From Alitta virens (taxonomy: Eukaryota; Annelida; Polychaeta; Phyllodocida; Nereididae): a DNA stretch of 64,000 nt. The stretch lies in NCBI GenBank assembly GCA_932294295.1, contig OW028581.1, forward strand, positions 39,089,995 through 39,153,994. The letters are read 5' to 3'. How positions within the stretch are numbered: position 1 is the first letter of the stretch; the number at the start of each line of letters is the position of its first letter. Positions 13,401 to 23,448 of the stretch are shown piece after piece. The notes below the pieces were generated by a model, which was not told where the DNA came from, ran no database searches, and was given only the letters and a program-made list of their open reading frames with translations. Made by a program: the position numbers and the translations under genes.

Positions 13401-13783
13401 GTTCATAATAATTATTTAGTCTAAAATCCTTGACCATTATTCATGATATTATTGCTGTTATTTTTATGCCATGCACAATATAATATTAATACCTGTCATG
13501 CAAAAATCTTGTTTACCTTAAATTGCAAAATATGAATGTGATATATAATGCTCACCTCAACTAATGGATAGGCAATGTCTGCATAGATTTGTTCCGTTGT
13601 GGAATCCAAGTAATAAGCGCCATCAAATGTGAACGGCTTTGGCGGAGACTTTTTTTCATTTGGGTTATTAATTGTACATTGTCCAACTTTGCTGTCCATA
13701 TTTACTACAACACCACATTTGAGATCTTTCTCCCGAGTGTTCATCGGACGACATCGCACGATGACTTTCACTGTCTCTGCCAT
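1439..13783 (-). CDS. KIF17: Kinesin-2 family homodimeric motor, KIF17/OSM-3 orthologue (18 coding exons, 891 aa)
   Basis: Plus-end-directed motor for ciliary (intraflagellar) and dendritic transport. Coding exons, in transcript order: 13783-13556, 13100-12985, 12674-12505, 11647-11414, 10563-10192, 9745-9636, 9531-9372, 8809-8729, 8629-8604, 8178-8012, 7531-7416, 5858-5752, 5390-5211, 3872-3791, 3704-3663, 2921-2806, 2275-2179, 1710-1439. They sum to 2,676 bases with every phase matching. The motor domain (about aa 1-340) has P-loop GQTGCGKS (90-97), switch I SSRSH (206-210) and switch II DLAGSE (239-244). Coiled-coil stretches follow (for example aa 411-460 and the [16 protein letters not shown] region), then the KIF17-specific segment containing [11 protein letters not shown]. 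The tail keeps [12 protein letters not shown], a KPLRLESL block, a lysine cluster KHSKKKKK (876-883) and ends FNTMEQL, resembling the vertebrate nuclear/ciliary localisation and PDZ-ligand end. Human KIF17 is about 1,030 aa; the middle is shorter here. The ATG follows directly after a splice acceptor, so a non-coding first exon is expected. Confidence 0.93.
2806..2921 (-). other. KIF17: KIF17 tail exon 16 (linker before the conserved tail)
   Basis: The exon is bounded by an acceptor ending ACTAG and a donor GTACTTG. It encodes a Gly/Ser/Asp-rich linker ending [12 protein letters not shown] that leads into the conserved [12 protein letters not shown] exon. It is listed separately because its low conservation makes it easy to miss; its phase (1 in, 0 out) is needed to keep the tail in frame. 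Confidence 0.75.
7688..8417. repeat. G-rich low-complexity DNA and possible short-TIR MITE pieces in KIF17 intron 10 and intron 9
   Basis: Contains a run of 19 G at 7750-7768 and further G-rich blocks at 7780-7810 and 8230-8400. GGGCTGTT at about 8218 and its inverse AACAGCCC at about 8409-8416 could be short terminal inverted repeats of a 200-bp element. A similar start, GGGCTGTTCC, is seen at 7690. Exon 10 (8178-8012) lies between them. The element boundaries are uncertain. Confidence 0.35.
8850..9190. repeat. Degenerate short tandem repeat in KIF17 intron 7
   Basis: The motif AATATGTTTAACTTTG and close variants recur about ten times at irregular 20-50 bp spacing. It resembles a decayed minisatellite. 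No coding potential is visible. Confidence 0.5.
9532..9635 (-). other. KIF17: GC-AG intron of KIF17 (between coding exons 6 and 7)
   Basis: Exon 6 ends AAAGAG and is followed by GCAAGTAA, an exact GC-donor consensus (AG|GCAAGT). The acceptor is TTTCAATACAG. The only nearby GT would leave exon 6 in phase 1 and give a stop within three codons of exon 7. With the GC donor, both exons join in phase 0 and continue the coiled coil. GC-AG introns are a known minority class handled by the major spliceosome. Confidence 0.8.
9731..9934. repeat. 99-bp tandem duplication across the acceptor of KIF17 exon 6
   Basis: Bases 9731-9829 are repeated at 9830-9928, and six bases of a third copy follow. I see no mismatch between the two copies. 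Each copy carries the 3' splice site TTTCCAG|GTGG plus the first 15 bases of exon 6 (9745 and downstream). The outer acceptor at 9844, met first by the spliceosome, would read 20 codons and then hit a TGA. The inner acceptor at 9745 gives the correct frame. Confidence 0.85.
10753..11182. mobile_element. hAT-like MITE (430 bp) in KIF17 intron 4
   Basis: The ends are inverted repeats: TAGGGCTCTGTATCG at 10753 and, read inward from 11182, TAGGGCTCTACACCG. They are flanked by an 8-bp direct repeat with one mismatch, ACGCCGAC at 10745-10752 and ACACCGAC at 11183-11190. An 8-bp target duplication with a TAGGG-type terminus is typical of hAT transposons. There is no transposase, so the element is non-autonomous. 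The flanking DNA itself looks repetitive (CCACAGTGG on both sides), so this may be an insertion into an older repeat. Confidence 0.75.
11721..12063 (+). mobile_element. SINE-like retroposon in KIF17 intron 3
   Basis: Starts near a B-box-like GGGTTCGAGGC and ends in a GTAAAGCGCC...GAGCGCTATAGAAAAATAATAAT tail (shown in part). Such an (AAT)n-like end is common in tRNA-derived SINEs mobilised by L2/CR1-type LINEs. It has no open reading frame of note. The exact 5' boundary and target duplication are not clear. Confidence 0.5.
12295..12460 (+). repeat. Fragment of the TATC-tailed dispersed repeat
   Basis: The stretch with ATGCTGAGGCAAGTAAAAGA, then CCCATGGGGTAAGTG, matches the region at about 63,625-63,720 in order and orientation. 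It lies in KIF17 intron 3. No microsatellite tail remains here. Confidence 0.5.
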
Positions 13784-14073
13784 TCTGGAAATCAATAAAA
13801 TTTCAGAATTATCAGAACAATTGAAATTTTATAGAAGAAAAATATGGTTGAAGCAAATTAATAATGGAACAATACTATATTATTGTTTTCATTAACTTAG
13901 TAAATTTAAAATCCACATTTAGTATGATTTACAATTTACATGATGATGATTTAGCACAAAATCCAGAACTGTCAACTACTCCTGTCAAAGTACTCAAACC
14001 AGTATACTTCATTCGCAGTCATGAAATACCACAAAATACCATCCACATGGGTAAGAAATAAATGTCAACTTAC

Positions 14074-14430
14074 TTGATCTATTGTGGGCGTAAGCAACTA
14101 TGTTGTCACCGGTGGGTATTGATCGCAGTAAGTACAATGACACCGTATAGCGTATTTATTGTGAAGAGCTGGATCAGTTATCATAACAATGTTGTCTTAG
14201 ATACCAGTGTAAACAATACGATTTTCCGCAAACTGAAACAAAAACAAATACCAATCAACATCTAGATACATCCCATAAACACTCAACTCAACCCCACTAA
14301 CAAGAAAATCATAAATCATACATGATAATCGGCATAAAATGCCTTACTTTCGTTTATTCTCCACCGACGATCCATTCTCTCGCGCGCGGCCATGTTTTGA
14401 TTAAAAATATTTACGCCGGGCATTGTGGGT
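14074..14430 (-). promoter_or_regulatory. Probable KIF17 5' UTR exon and promoter
   Basis: Two donor-like sites can end a non-coding first exon: AAA|GTAAGG (GT at 14347) and CAA|GTAAGT (GT at 14073). Upstream is a short CpG-rich stretch (CTCGCGCGCGGCC, near 14380-14393). Next to it is a GGGCATTGTGGGT block at 14420-14432, whose complement ACCCACAATGCCC resembles ZNF143/STAF sites of TATA-less promoters. The intron acceptor TTTCCAG lies one base before the ATG at 13783. The start site is inferred; there is no transcript evidence. Confidence 0.45.
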
Positions 14431-15056
14431 CATTTCCTTTCATCCTTTTTTTTTTACCTATCTTCTAGTTTATATTATAATTATATACCGCCTAAAAACA
14501 AATAATGTTATCCTTGAAAGACCTTGATAAAAATCACAAATCTGCTATCAATACAATATAGATGTCGCCAGTAGTCTAGAATATAGAGGGCGCCACTGGT
14601 CACTAGTTTATGGTTGGCTGGGAACTGCCTATTATTACTGCGTCAGCTAGTCGCAGCGGCCCAGCGAATAGTTTATGGGTTATTATCATACCCCATGTGA
14701 TATTACTTTAGGGCACGTTGATTTAGGAACTGAAAACAGTTTCTCTCGGACTGAAACTTGATTTTTATGAAAGTATAATGCTAAAATTATGAAAACAGAT
14801 TGAGATATAACGAAATTTATCACAGCTATAATAAGCGCATTCACATTCAATGTATACCATTGTACGGTAGATTTATAACAGGAAAGGATTGAATCTTTGT
14901 TTATGATTTTGCAATCAAAACAAGCAATTAATATTGCCAATTTTTTAATAAAATTTATTAGACAGGTCTGCCTGTTACCCAACAACTATTTTGTTAATGT
15001 AATCCTGGATCATTTCGAGGCTGGGATTGGTAGAACATTTTAATTTTTGTTGTTAT
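14431..15056. other. Intergenic, upstream of KIF17
   Basis: No gene is recognised. GTTGGCTGGGAAC at 14613-14625 is one mismatch away from an RFX X-box on either strand. The frame at 14686-14985 has no recognisable family or codon bias. Confidence 0.4.
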
Positions 15057-15180
15057 TCTAAGAAAAATCGACGAAAGTTGGTTTTCGGCTGACAGCCAAC
15101 CGACCAACCAACCTACCAAAACAAATTCTAAGGACAGAAACAATATTCAAGCATTAGAACTAAGTTTCATTGCTTATACA
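15057..15180 (-). repeat. Dispersed repeat, inverted copy
   Basis: Contains AGTTGGTTTTCGGCTGACAG, a CCAACCGACCAACC run, CTAAGGAC and CAAGCATTAGAACTAAG. The reverse complement of this order is found at about 19,080-19,200 and again at 20,759-20,880; a shorter match lies at 17,740-17,805. This is a family of segments in both orientations. Confidence 0.7.
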
Positions 15181-15310
15181 CAATTTAGTATTTTGTATAT
15201 ACAATTTAGTATTCTGTATATACAATATACTATTTTGTATATACAATATACTATTTTGTATATACAATATACTATTCTGTATATACAATTTACTATATCG
15301 TTTATACAGT
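15172..15310. repeat. 21-bp tandem repeat, about six units
   Basis: The unit is close to CTATTTTGTATATACAATATA, with single-base variants. Each unit contains a short palindrome, TGTATATACA. It sits at the end of the inverted dispersed repeat. Confidence 0.75.
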
Positions 15311-17690
15311 TCATTTTTATTTCTCATGTCCTAAAATGGCTTCCATAATTTTCAACTCGTGATTGTAAAGAAACTCAAGATTGTGCACAAACATCACTGG
15401 CTAGTACTTTCATTGGAGGAGATTCAGCACAATCGTGGGGTGATAGCATGGGGCAAGACCTGTCATGGTGCAAAGGTAATGATTTACTCCCCCCCCCCCC
15501 CCCCCCCCTTCAGCGAAGGTGAGAGACCATGAATGGACTCCTCTGCCATCGTGGCATTAACAAATAATGCAACATTTCAAATATGTTAAGCTGTAAAGCC
15601 AGTTACGGTCAACAAAGAGTCACATGACCAAATTTCAGGGTATTTTTATTTACCACTATTTCTAAAAAAAAAAAAAGTTCCCTTTTTTATGCCAAAAGAT
15701 AATTTGGTAAGAGACCTATGTGCTAAATTAAAATCAAAATTTCCCGAGCACGTTTGTGCTGTTAAAAATCAACATTAAGAAATGTCTTTTTTTCCCTGTG
15801 TAACTGAATGTTTTTTTTCTTCCTTTTATGATGGTGTCATTGTGAACACGCTGTTACAAAGCAAACAAAGCACAAATCTGGTTTTTAACACAAGATTATG
15901 TAGGTAAAATTTATCAGAATATTTGGGTAACTGTCAGGAAACTGGAATTTAGCTTGCCCCTTTATCATAAAAGGTTTAATGGCATGTAGATACTTTGGTT
16001 GCCATGATTTTCAGCAGATCAGCTAGGAAAGTTCTTAGAATTGATAAGAAATGTTGAGAACACCAACTAAAATGTAATGGCCCAGAACGGCCCCAGATTT
16101 GCCATGAAAGTGTAACAAATCTGGGACAATTTTGCATAAATCAGCAAATAACTACTGAGAATTGATAAGAATGGTTAGGACAACAAATTGCCACAAATGT
16201 AACGAATCGGTATCTGGGCAATTTGTGTGAATCGGGCAATACGATATGAGCTGCCATGTTGCCAGCTGCCGATCACACCATAAGGGTTGAAAATTTTACT
16301 TTGTCTCTTATCTATTGGAATATCTTGGCACCCATTAAATTGGTCTTGTAAGGCAGTAGTTTCGGGGAACTGGTGGCCAGCTAGCTTTGCTATTGCACAT
16401 TTCTGAACAATTGTTAAATGGAACTTTGCCATTTTTTTGTGGTGAAAGATACTTTAGAATTAATATGAGCATGTTTTGCGATTACAAAAAAAAGAAAAAC
16501 ATGAAGAAATTGCATCATTTACTGAAATTGACAATTTTTAACATTCTAGTTGATAGTTGAGCCCACACCAGTAAAAAAGCAAAATCAACATGTGTGTCTT
16601 GCTGTTACCATGCACTTGTTTTTTCAAAGATTAGTGAAATTGAGATGGAGTTTAGCTCTCCCCTTATCACATTTTTCTCTGTTTAACCGATCTTTACAGG
16701 TATCACCCACAGGGTGCGGCATAACAACTTGCACCAGCAGCAACTGCTACTCTTTTGTTATTACCTCAATTGACCGTGATCGCATGCAGCTGCAATCTTA
16801 CACATGAAAGTAATAATAGTCCTAAATTATCTTTATGAATATATTTTCTTGTTTCCTTAAGAATGATAGATAATATGGATCTAAATATAGCACATGCGCA
16901 CTTATCACACCTTCGGGTCATTTTTACCATGGCCTTTGCAATACAAGCATTAGATTATTCACTGATCATACAGCACCTGGCTTGACATTTGCCCCCACAA
17001 ATGGGGCAAATAGATTCATGTTTAATAAGATGGTAGAGCATTGATACTTTTGATGCGGAGAGTGCCATTTTGGTAAATTTTCTGTCTTTTCTGTCTTATT
17101 AACTGGCCCATCCTCCTGAACATGATTATTTCCAGATTAGATAGGGATTCAAATAGTCCCTCTAGAATACTGTTATATTTCTTTGTTTCAATTTTATGAG
17201 CTTGCTGGATCAAAACTGGAACCAACCTTCTTATCATCGAATACCATAATATACATATGCACAAAAAAAAATACTGTAGGAGGATTCTGTGTAAATATTG
17301 TATTTTCTGTGGTGTCAGAGGTGTAGTTACTAGGAAATATCTTATTTGTAAACCTTTCTGCAACTAGAGAACCATGCAAGCAGACAGAAATCTGACTTCT
17401 GTGGTATGTGTCACTCAGAACAAGCCCTGCGGCATGTTCCCTGTTAACAATTTAGACACTGATATAGTCTAACATTATAAGATCATAACTATCACAATGA
17501 CCAATTGCTTATACCCCTGACTAAATGTGACAAAACTTTAAACGACCTCATAAGCATTTGAATAACCTAGAGCTATCCCAAAAGAGGAGATGCCTAGTGC
17601 AAATTTTTAGGCCACACCCTGTACTTACTGTTGCCCTAATCAGGTATCAGTGACGAAAAATCAACATTTTGAAAGAGTGAAATGTTTTCT
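15311..17690. other. Unannotated stretch between inverted repeat copies
   Basis: No gene recognised. It includes a run of 20 C at 15489-15508. The segment at 17,391-17,428 (TGACTTCTGTGGTATGTGTC and on) reappears at about 18,998 and 20,677 inside the duplicated block. The inverted copies at 15,057 and 17,740 could be the ends of a 2.7-kb element, but I see no transposase and no target duplication. Confidence 0.35.
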
Positions 17691-17860
17691 TTCCAATAAG
17701 GTACAGAGATAAAACTTTTAATGTTTGATTATCGTTTTTGGGGTCCTTAGTTCGTTTTAGTAGGTTGGTTAGTCGGTTGGCTGTCAGCCGAAAACCAACT
17801 TTCGGCCATGTAAATACAATTTTTTTCAAGTAAATGGGCTTGTATGCAAAAATGGGCAAT
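17690..17860 (+). repeat. Dispersed repeat, forward copy
   Basis: Carries GGGGTCCTTAG, TAGGTTGGTTAGTCGGTTGG, CTGTCAGCCGAAAACCAACT, then AATACAATTTTTTTCAAGTA and GGGCTTGTATGCAAAAAT. The last two pieces recur at 19,033-19,072 and 20,712-20,751, next to a different partner. The segments have therefore been shuffled. Confidence 0.65.
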
Positions 17861-17899
17861 ATCCTGAAATAAGCCCCTCAGGGGCCTATTCCAGGAGTA

Positions 17900-18625
17900 A
17901 TAATGAAGGTATTCATTGAGGGGTCTATTTCAGGAGTAATATATACTGAACAATTTGTAAATCATATCAATAAACAAAGTTTTATAAATTTGTAAAAATA
18001 AAACAATATTGACCTGGAAATTAATTTCAGTAGTAATATATTGTCTGTTTATTATCAAAAAAATAAATTTAATAGCAATTACATCAACCCTTATATATTA
18101 CTCCTGATATAGGCCCCAGGGGCCTATTTCAGGAGTAATATATATACTGAACAATTTGTAAATAATTTTTTTTATATTCTCTGTTTATATTATGAATAAA
18201 CAAAATTTTATAAATTTGTAAAAATAAAACAATATTGAACTAGTAATAAATTTCAGTAGTAATATATTGTCTGTTTATTATTAAAAAAAAACTAAATTAA
18301 ATAGCAATAACATCAACCCTTATATATTACTCCTGATATAGGCCCCTGGGGTCTATTTCAGGAGTAATATATATACTGAACAATTTGTAAATTATTTTTT
18401 TATATTCTCTGTTTATATTATGAATAAATAAAATTTTATAAATTTGTAAAAATAAAACAATATTGAACTAGGAATTAATTTCGGTAGTAATATATTGTCT
18501 GTTTATTATTAAAAAAAAAATTAAATAGCAATTACATCAACCCTTATATATTACTCCTGATATAGGACCCAGGGGCCTATTTCAGGAGTAATATATATAC
18601 TGAAAAATTCTTTTACTTATTTTGG
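17900..18625. repeat. Satellite of tandem MITE-like units, about 200-230 bp each
   Basis: Unit starts with (G/A)CCTATTTCAGGAGTAATA or GTCTATTTCAGGAG occur near 17,923, 18,121, 18,351 and 18,574. Each unit ends with TATATATTACTCCTGATATA before GGCCC. Unit end and next unit start are therefore inverted to each other and form a palindrome of about 50 bp at every junction. The inside of a unit is AT-rich, with GTAAAAATAAAACAATATTG and GTAATATATTGTCTGTTTAT. This is the layout expected if a small TIR element was amplified head to tail. No protein is encoded. Confidence 0.75.
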
Positions 18626-21600
18626 ATAGTCTCTGTGTTTATTATGAATAAACGAACTATAATAAATTTGTAAAAATAAAACAATATTGAACTAGGAATA
18701 AATTTCAGTAGTAATATATTGTCTGTTTATTATCAAAAAACTAAATTAAGTAGCAATAACGTTTTTTGATAATAAACAGGCAATATATTACTACTGAAAT
18801 TAATTCCTTGTTCATATATTGTTTTATTTTTACAAATTTATAAAACTTTGTTTATTTATAATAAACACAGAGAATACATAAGCATGATTTTCAAAATGTA
18901 TGTCATACATATTTGTAACCTAAAACTCCTCCTCTGAGGGGCTTATTTCAGGATATTGCCGTTGGTTAGTCGGTTGGCTGTCAGCTGAAAACCAACTGAC
19001 TTCTGTGGTATGTGTCACTCAGAACAAGCCCTGCAATACAATTTTTTTCAAGTAAATGGGCTTGTATGCAAAAATAAAGCAATGAAACTTAGTTCTAATG
19101 CTTGAATATTGTTTCTGGGGTCCTTAGAATTAGTTTTGGTAGGTTGGTTGGTTGGTTGGCTGTCGGCCGAAAAACCAACTTTTGTTCGATTTTTCTCAAG
19201 TAGATAGGGTTCAATGTATAAATAAAACAAAATAAAATTTACTGTGACTGCTTCATAATTTTTTAACATATGAAAAGTTCAAGTAAATGCCAAGTAGCCA
19301 GCGCCAAGTAGCTGACTTCACAGATCTGCAGTTCAGGCAATTGTCAACCAAATTGTACACAGAGACTGCATGGGATGCTGAAAGCATCAATTCATCCATT
19401 CACGTTAATTAGGCATTGAAGGTAAATCGGGCTTTATTACTGTGACTACAGCTGCAAAGTAATTTTATCCAGAATTGAATAACGAGCTTCTTAATTGCGT
19501 CCTTGACCAATTCACCAAATGAGATCAAAGCGAGGGACCAAGGTCATCGTTACATGTCACTGATTAGCCGTGAATTCCAATCTTTTGATCACCGGAATTA
19601 AAGATCAGTCATTGGAGACATCTGACTGAGAAGGATAGGTTATGTTTTTGTAATTTTTTTTTAGAAAAAAATTGATACTTTACGATTTTATGCTATGAGA
19701 TATCTATGCACTGAATAATGTTGTTTTTAATTTGTTTTTAAAATATATGTCCTGCTTTTACCCTACTCTTGAAATTATTGTACAGCTGTATATATATTGT
19801 AAACATTACATAATAACATATGCCATTTGCATGAATAACGATTGCTTTTAAGATATAGGCCATCAATTTCTCCTGGTTTTGTTGAAGTGACGTACAGCTG
19901 TATTTTAATTGTATTACAGAATTATGGGTGTGTAAACTTTTGTCAGTTTCATGACCCCCATGTCAATAGACTAAATTAAATAGCAATAACATCAACCCTT
20001 ATATATTACTCCTGATATAGGCCCCTGGGGTCTATTTCAGGAGTAATATATATACTGAACAATTTGTAAATTATTTTTTTATATTCTCTGTTTATATTAT
20101 GAATAAATAAAATTTTATAAATTTGTAAAAATAAAACAATATTGAACTAGGAATTAATTTCGGTAGTAATATATTGTCTGTTTATTATTAAAAAAAAAAT
20201 TAAATAGCAATTACATCAACCCTTATATATTACTCCTGATATAGGACCCAGGGGCCTATTTCAGGAGTAATATATATACTGAAAAATTCTTTTACTTATT
20301 TTGGATAGTCTCTGTGTTTATTATGAATAAACGAACTATAATAAATTTGTAAAAATAAAACAATATTGAACTAGGAATAAATTTCAGTAGTAATATATTG
20401 TCTGTTTATTATCAAAAAACTAAATTAAGTAGCAATAACGTTTTTTGATAATAAACAGACAATATATTACTACTGAAATTAATTCCTTGTTCATATATTG
20501 TTTTATTTTTACAAATTTATAAAACTTTGTTTATTTATAATAAACACAGAGAATACATAAGCATGATTTTCAAAATGTATGTCATACATATTTGTAACCT
20601 AAAACTCCTCCTCTGAGGGGCTTATTTCAGGATATTGCCGTTGGTTAGTCGGTTGGCTGTCAGCTGAAAACCAACTGACTTCTGTGGTATGTGTCACTCA
20701 GAACAAGCCCTGCAATACAATTTTTTTCAAGTAAATGGGCTTGTATGCAAAAATAAAGCAATGAAACTTAGTTCTAATGCTTGAATATTGTTTCTGGGGT
20801 CCTTAGAATTAGTTTTGGTAGGTTGGTTGGTTGGTTGGCTGTCGGCCGAAAAACCAACTTTTGTTCGATTTTTCTCAAGTAGATAGGGTTCAATGTATAA
20901 ATAAAACAAAATAAAATTTACTGTGACTGCTTCATAATTTTTTAACATATGAAAAGTTCAAGTAAATGCCAAGTAGCCAGCGCCAAGTAGCTGACTTCAC
21001 AGATCTGCAGTTCAGGCAATTGTCAACCAAATTGTACACAGAGACTGCATGGGATGCTGAAAGCATCAATTCATCCATTCACGTTAATTAGGCATTGAAG
21101 GTAAATCGGGCTTTATTACTGTGACTACAGCTGCAAAGTAATTTTATCCAGAATTGAATAACGAGCTTCTTAATTGCGTCCTTGACCAATTCACCAAATG
21201 AGATCAAAGCGAGGGACCAAGGTCATCGTTACATGTCACTGATTAGCCGTGAATTCCAATCTTTTGATCACCGGAATTAAAGATCAGTCATTGGAGACAT
21301 CTGACTGAGAAGGATAGGTTATGTTTTTGTAATTTTTTTTTAGAAAAAAATTGATACTTTACGATTTTATGCTATGAGATATCTATGCACTGAATAATGT
21401 TGTTTTTAATTTGTTTTTAAAATATATGTCCTGCTTTTACCCTACTCTTGAAATTATTGTACAGCTGTATATATATTGTAAACATTACATAATAACATAT
21501 GCCATTTGCATGAATAACGATTGCTTTTAAGATATAGGCCATCAATTTCTCCTGGTTTTGTTGAAGTGACGTACAGCTGTATTTTAATTGTATTACAAAA

Positions 21601-21648
21601 TTATGGGTGTGTAAACTTTTGTCAGTTTCATGACCCCCATGTCAATAG
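18291..21648. repeat. 1,679-bp tandem duplication, two copies (18291-19969 and 19970-21648)
   Basis: The offset is exactly 1,679 bases. By eye I found two differences: G versus A in ATAAACAG(G/A)CAATAT (18,780 versus 20,459) and G versus A in GTATTACA(G/A)A (19,919-19,920 versus 21,598-21,599). The unit starts ACTAAATTAAATAGC and ends CCCATGTCAATAG. It contains two satellite units, the long inverted repeat and single-copy-looking DNA. The short frames at 19048-19269 and 20727-20948 are the same frame in each copy and do not look like a gene. Confidence 0.9.
18629..18873. repeat. Long inverted repeat (arms about 105-115 bp)
   Basis: The left arm runs from CTCTGTGTTTATTATGAATA through CAGTAGTAATATATTGTCTG to ATCAAAAAAC. 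The right arm, from GTTTTTTGATAATAAACAG to ATAATAAACACAGAG, is its near-complement with a few mismatches. The loop is about 23-30 bases, near 18,748-18,770. It joins two satellite units head to head. The same structure occurs in the second copy at about 20,308-20,552. Confidence 0.75.
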
Positions 21649-22389
21649 AAATATATATACGGTCAGGCAAATTAACTGTTCCTATTATATCAAAACATAC
21701 CACAGGCATGGAAGCCTATTTCTAATTGATATCTCAAGCTTTGATGGCATACGTTTTTGCTGAATGCAATCGCGAAATACCAGGAGGGTGTGAACTTTTG
21801 TACAACACTGTATTATGGCCAAGCAATCTGTAGCCACAGTCATAGGATATCTCTGAATGACTAGAGAGTAACCTTCAAAATTCAATCAAATTCCAAATTA
21901 GCCCAAGTACTCTGCGGTCTCTTTGTGCAGATATGTAACTGCAGTTGCTGTCAGCATGCAGAGACAGGAACTGGAACTGGTCCCTACTTCCTGTTGGTCT
22001 TTGAAGCTTCTCCTTTTGATCCTGCATGGCTGTTTTGATGTGGATCCACTTTCTGTTTGATGCAGGATTTGACTCAAGGCCATTTTGAGTCACTTGATCA
22101 GTTATTGACGATTGAATCTCATCTCATCCGCTCAATGTTGACATTTGTCCCTGCAAGTATCTTGTTCAAACAGAAACACCGGTGACAAAATATGGATAAG
22201 TGAAAAAAAAAGGTAAAAAAAAAGTTGGTCAGATTGTGTCACCAGCTGGTAAGTGGCCTCCAACAGCAAGTACAAAGTTATGGTCATATGGATTATGGAG
22301 CCAGTAAGTAGAAATACATATTTCCTTGACTAATAAATGTGTGCATCTGCACCAAATAGCAACAAATCTATTATGTTTTCAGGAATTGT
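21649..22389. other. Non-coding stretch between the duplication and the GST gene
   Basis: No exon or repeat family recognised. The frames at 21,685-22,093 have no visible similarity to known proteins. Confidence 0.4.
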
Positions 22390-22395
22390 TTTATT
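22390..22395 (-). terminator. Candidate polyadenylation signal of the GST gene
   Basis: AATAAA on the minus strand, about 165 bases past the GST stop codon. It fits a short 3' UTR. Confidence 0.45.
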
Positions 22396-22561
22396 CAATT
22401 TTTAGTTACTCCTCTTTCCAATAATTATGTTCAGATATGGCACAATGAATTCACATAATATGAGCAAAGACACATTACAGTTACAAACTACAAAACTGTA
22501 TATATTATTGTAAAAGCATAAACGTATTTAATTGATCGTATCAAATATAGTCCATTTTGAA

Positions 22562-23212
22562 TCAGAGGTCTGTGACAGGCCTTGACGTGATCCATTCAGC
22601 AATCATAGGATGACTTTCCACCTTCTCATAGAGGGCCTTCAGTTTGGGGTACTTGTCCAATGGAGGCAGGACTTTGACACCACCTGAGATCCAATGCATC
22701 CAGATAGCAAACAACATATCAGCCCAGGTGATGGAGGATCCAACTAGGTAGCCACTGTTTGTGGTATTCATTTCCAACTGCTTCTGAATGTTGTCTAACG
22801 CTGTAGGAAGCTCTTCTTCTTCATATTTCTTGCTCTTCTCCTGTTTCTTGACTTCATCTGTCTCCCTCCTGATCCACACACACGGCTGGACCACGTAGTC
22901 AGCTAAGGAGTCTGCGATCATCTCCACTCTGGCTTGATCGAGCAAGGTGTCACCAGCGAAACCATATGTTCTTGAAAAGTATCTTGCAATAGCATGGCTT
23001 TGGCTGAGTCTTGTGATATTGCCTTGACCATCGTCAATTTCAATGAATGGACACTGTCCAAATGGTGCTAACTTCTTGTACTTTTCATCCCACTCATCTT
23101 TCTCAAAGCGAATATCTTCATAAGGCAAGCCGCAAATGGCGAACATCTGTCTCACAATCTCTCCTCGGCCCTTGCCGCTGAAGTAGTACAACTTGTGAGA
23201 AGCTGCTGGCAT
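22562..23212 (-). CDS. Sigma-class glutathione S-transferase (HPGDS-like), single exon, 216 aa
   Basis: Cytosolic enzyme that conjugates glutathione to electrophiles; some members of this class isomerise PGH2 to PGD2. The start is the ATG at 23212; the open frame runs two codons further but without an ATG. The N-terminal thioredoxin-like domain has LYYFSGKGRGEIVR, with Tyr10 as the expected catalytic tyrosine, and the glutathione-contacting SQSHAIARYFSRTYGF segment. The all-helical C-terminal domain includes SSITWADMLFAIWMHW, the usual (T/S)xAD capping-box region. The length is 10-15 aa above the usual 200-206, partly from a charged EEVKKQEKSKKYEEEE-like helix. The frame is uninterrupted, whereas many animal sigma GSTs have introns, so it may be a retrocopy or have lost its introns. 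A 300-bp pentanucleotide satellite lies about 240 bases upstream. Confidence 0.93.
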   Translation of the reverse strand: MPAASHKLYYFSGKGRGEIVRQMFAICGLPYEDIRFEKDEWDEKYKKLAPFGQCPFIEIDDGQGNITRLSQSHAIARYFSRTYGFAGDTLLDQARVEMIADSLADYVVQPCVWIRRETDEVKKQEKSKKYEEEELPTALDNIQKQLEMNTTNSGYLVGSSITWADMLFAIWMHWISGGVKVLPPLDKYPKLKALYEKVESHPMIAEWITSRPVTDL

Positions 23213-23448
23213 TTTCAAGATTCGGTAATTGGATGGTTACAACTGTAGATCTTGTGATCAACTGGATGTCGATTGATGGTTTTTGTCTGGTCTTATAGCA
23301 AGATATGTGTTGTCCACGTGTGTAACTGGTCAGAGTGTCCATGTGCAATTAAGGTGTCTGGTGTCATGGTATCATCATGGTGGTTCAGTCAAGCATCTGA
23401 GATACACAGGCCACTTTCTAGTTTTTGCACGTACACTGTGGTACATCT

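Noticed and set aside
13150..13450. LINE 3' end remnant (ATGAATGAATGAATTTTATTG start) in KIF17 intron 1
   Set aside because: It resembles the ends of minus-strand LINEs, but no protein remnant or target duplication supports it.
14613..14625. GTTGGCTGGGAAC as an X-box for KIF17
   Set aside because: One mismatch to the RFX consensus on either strand, and about 200 bases upstream of the probable start. Too weak to call, unlike the site at 59,545.
16175..16807. 85-codon frames on both strands between 16.2 and 16.8 kb as transposase pieces
   Set aside because: No motif or similarity seen; codon use looks random.
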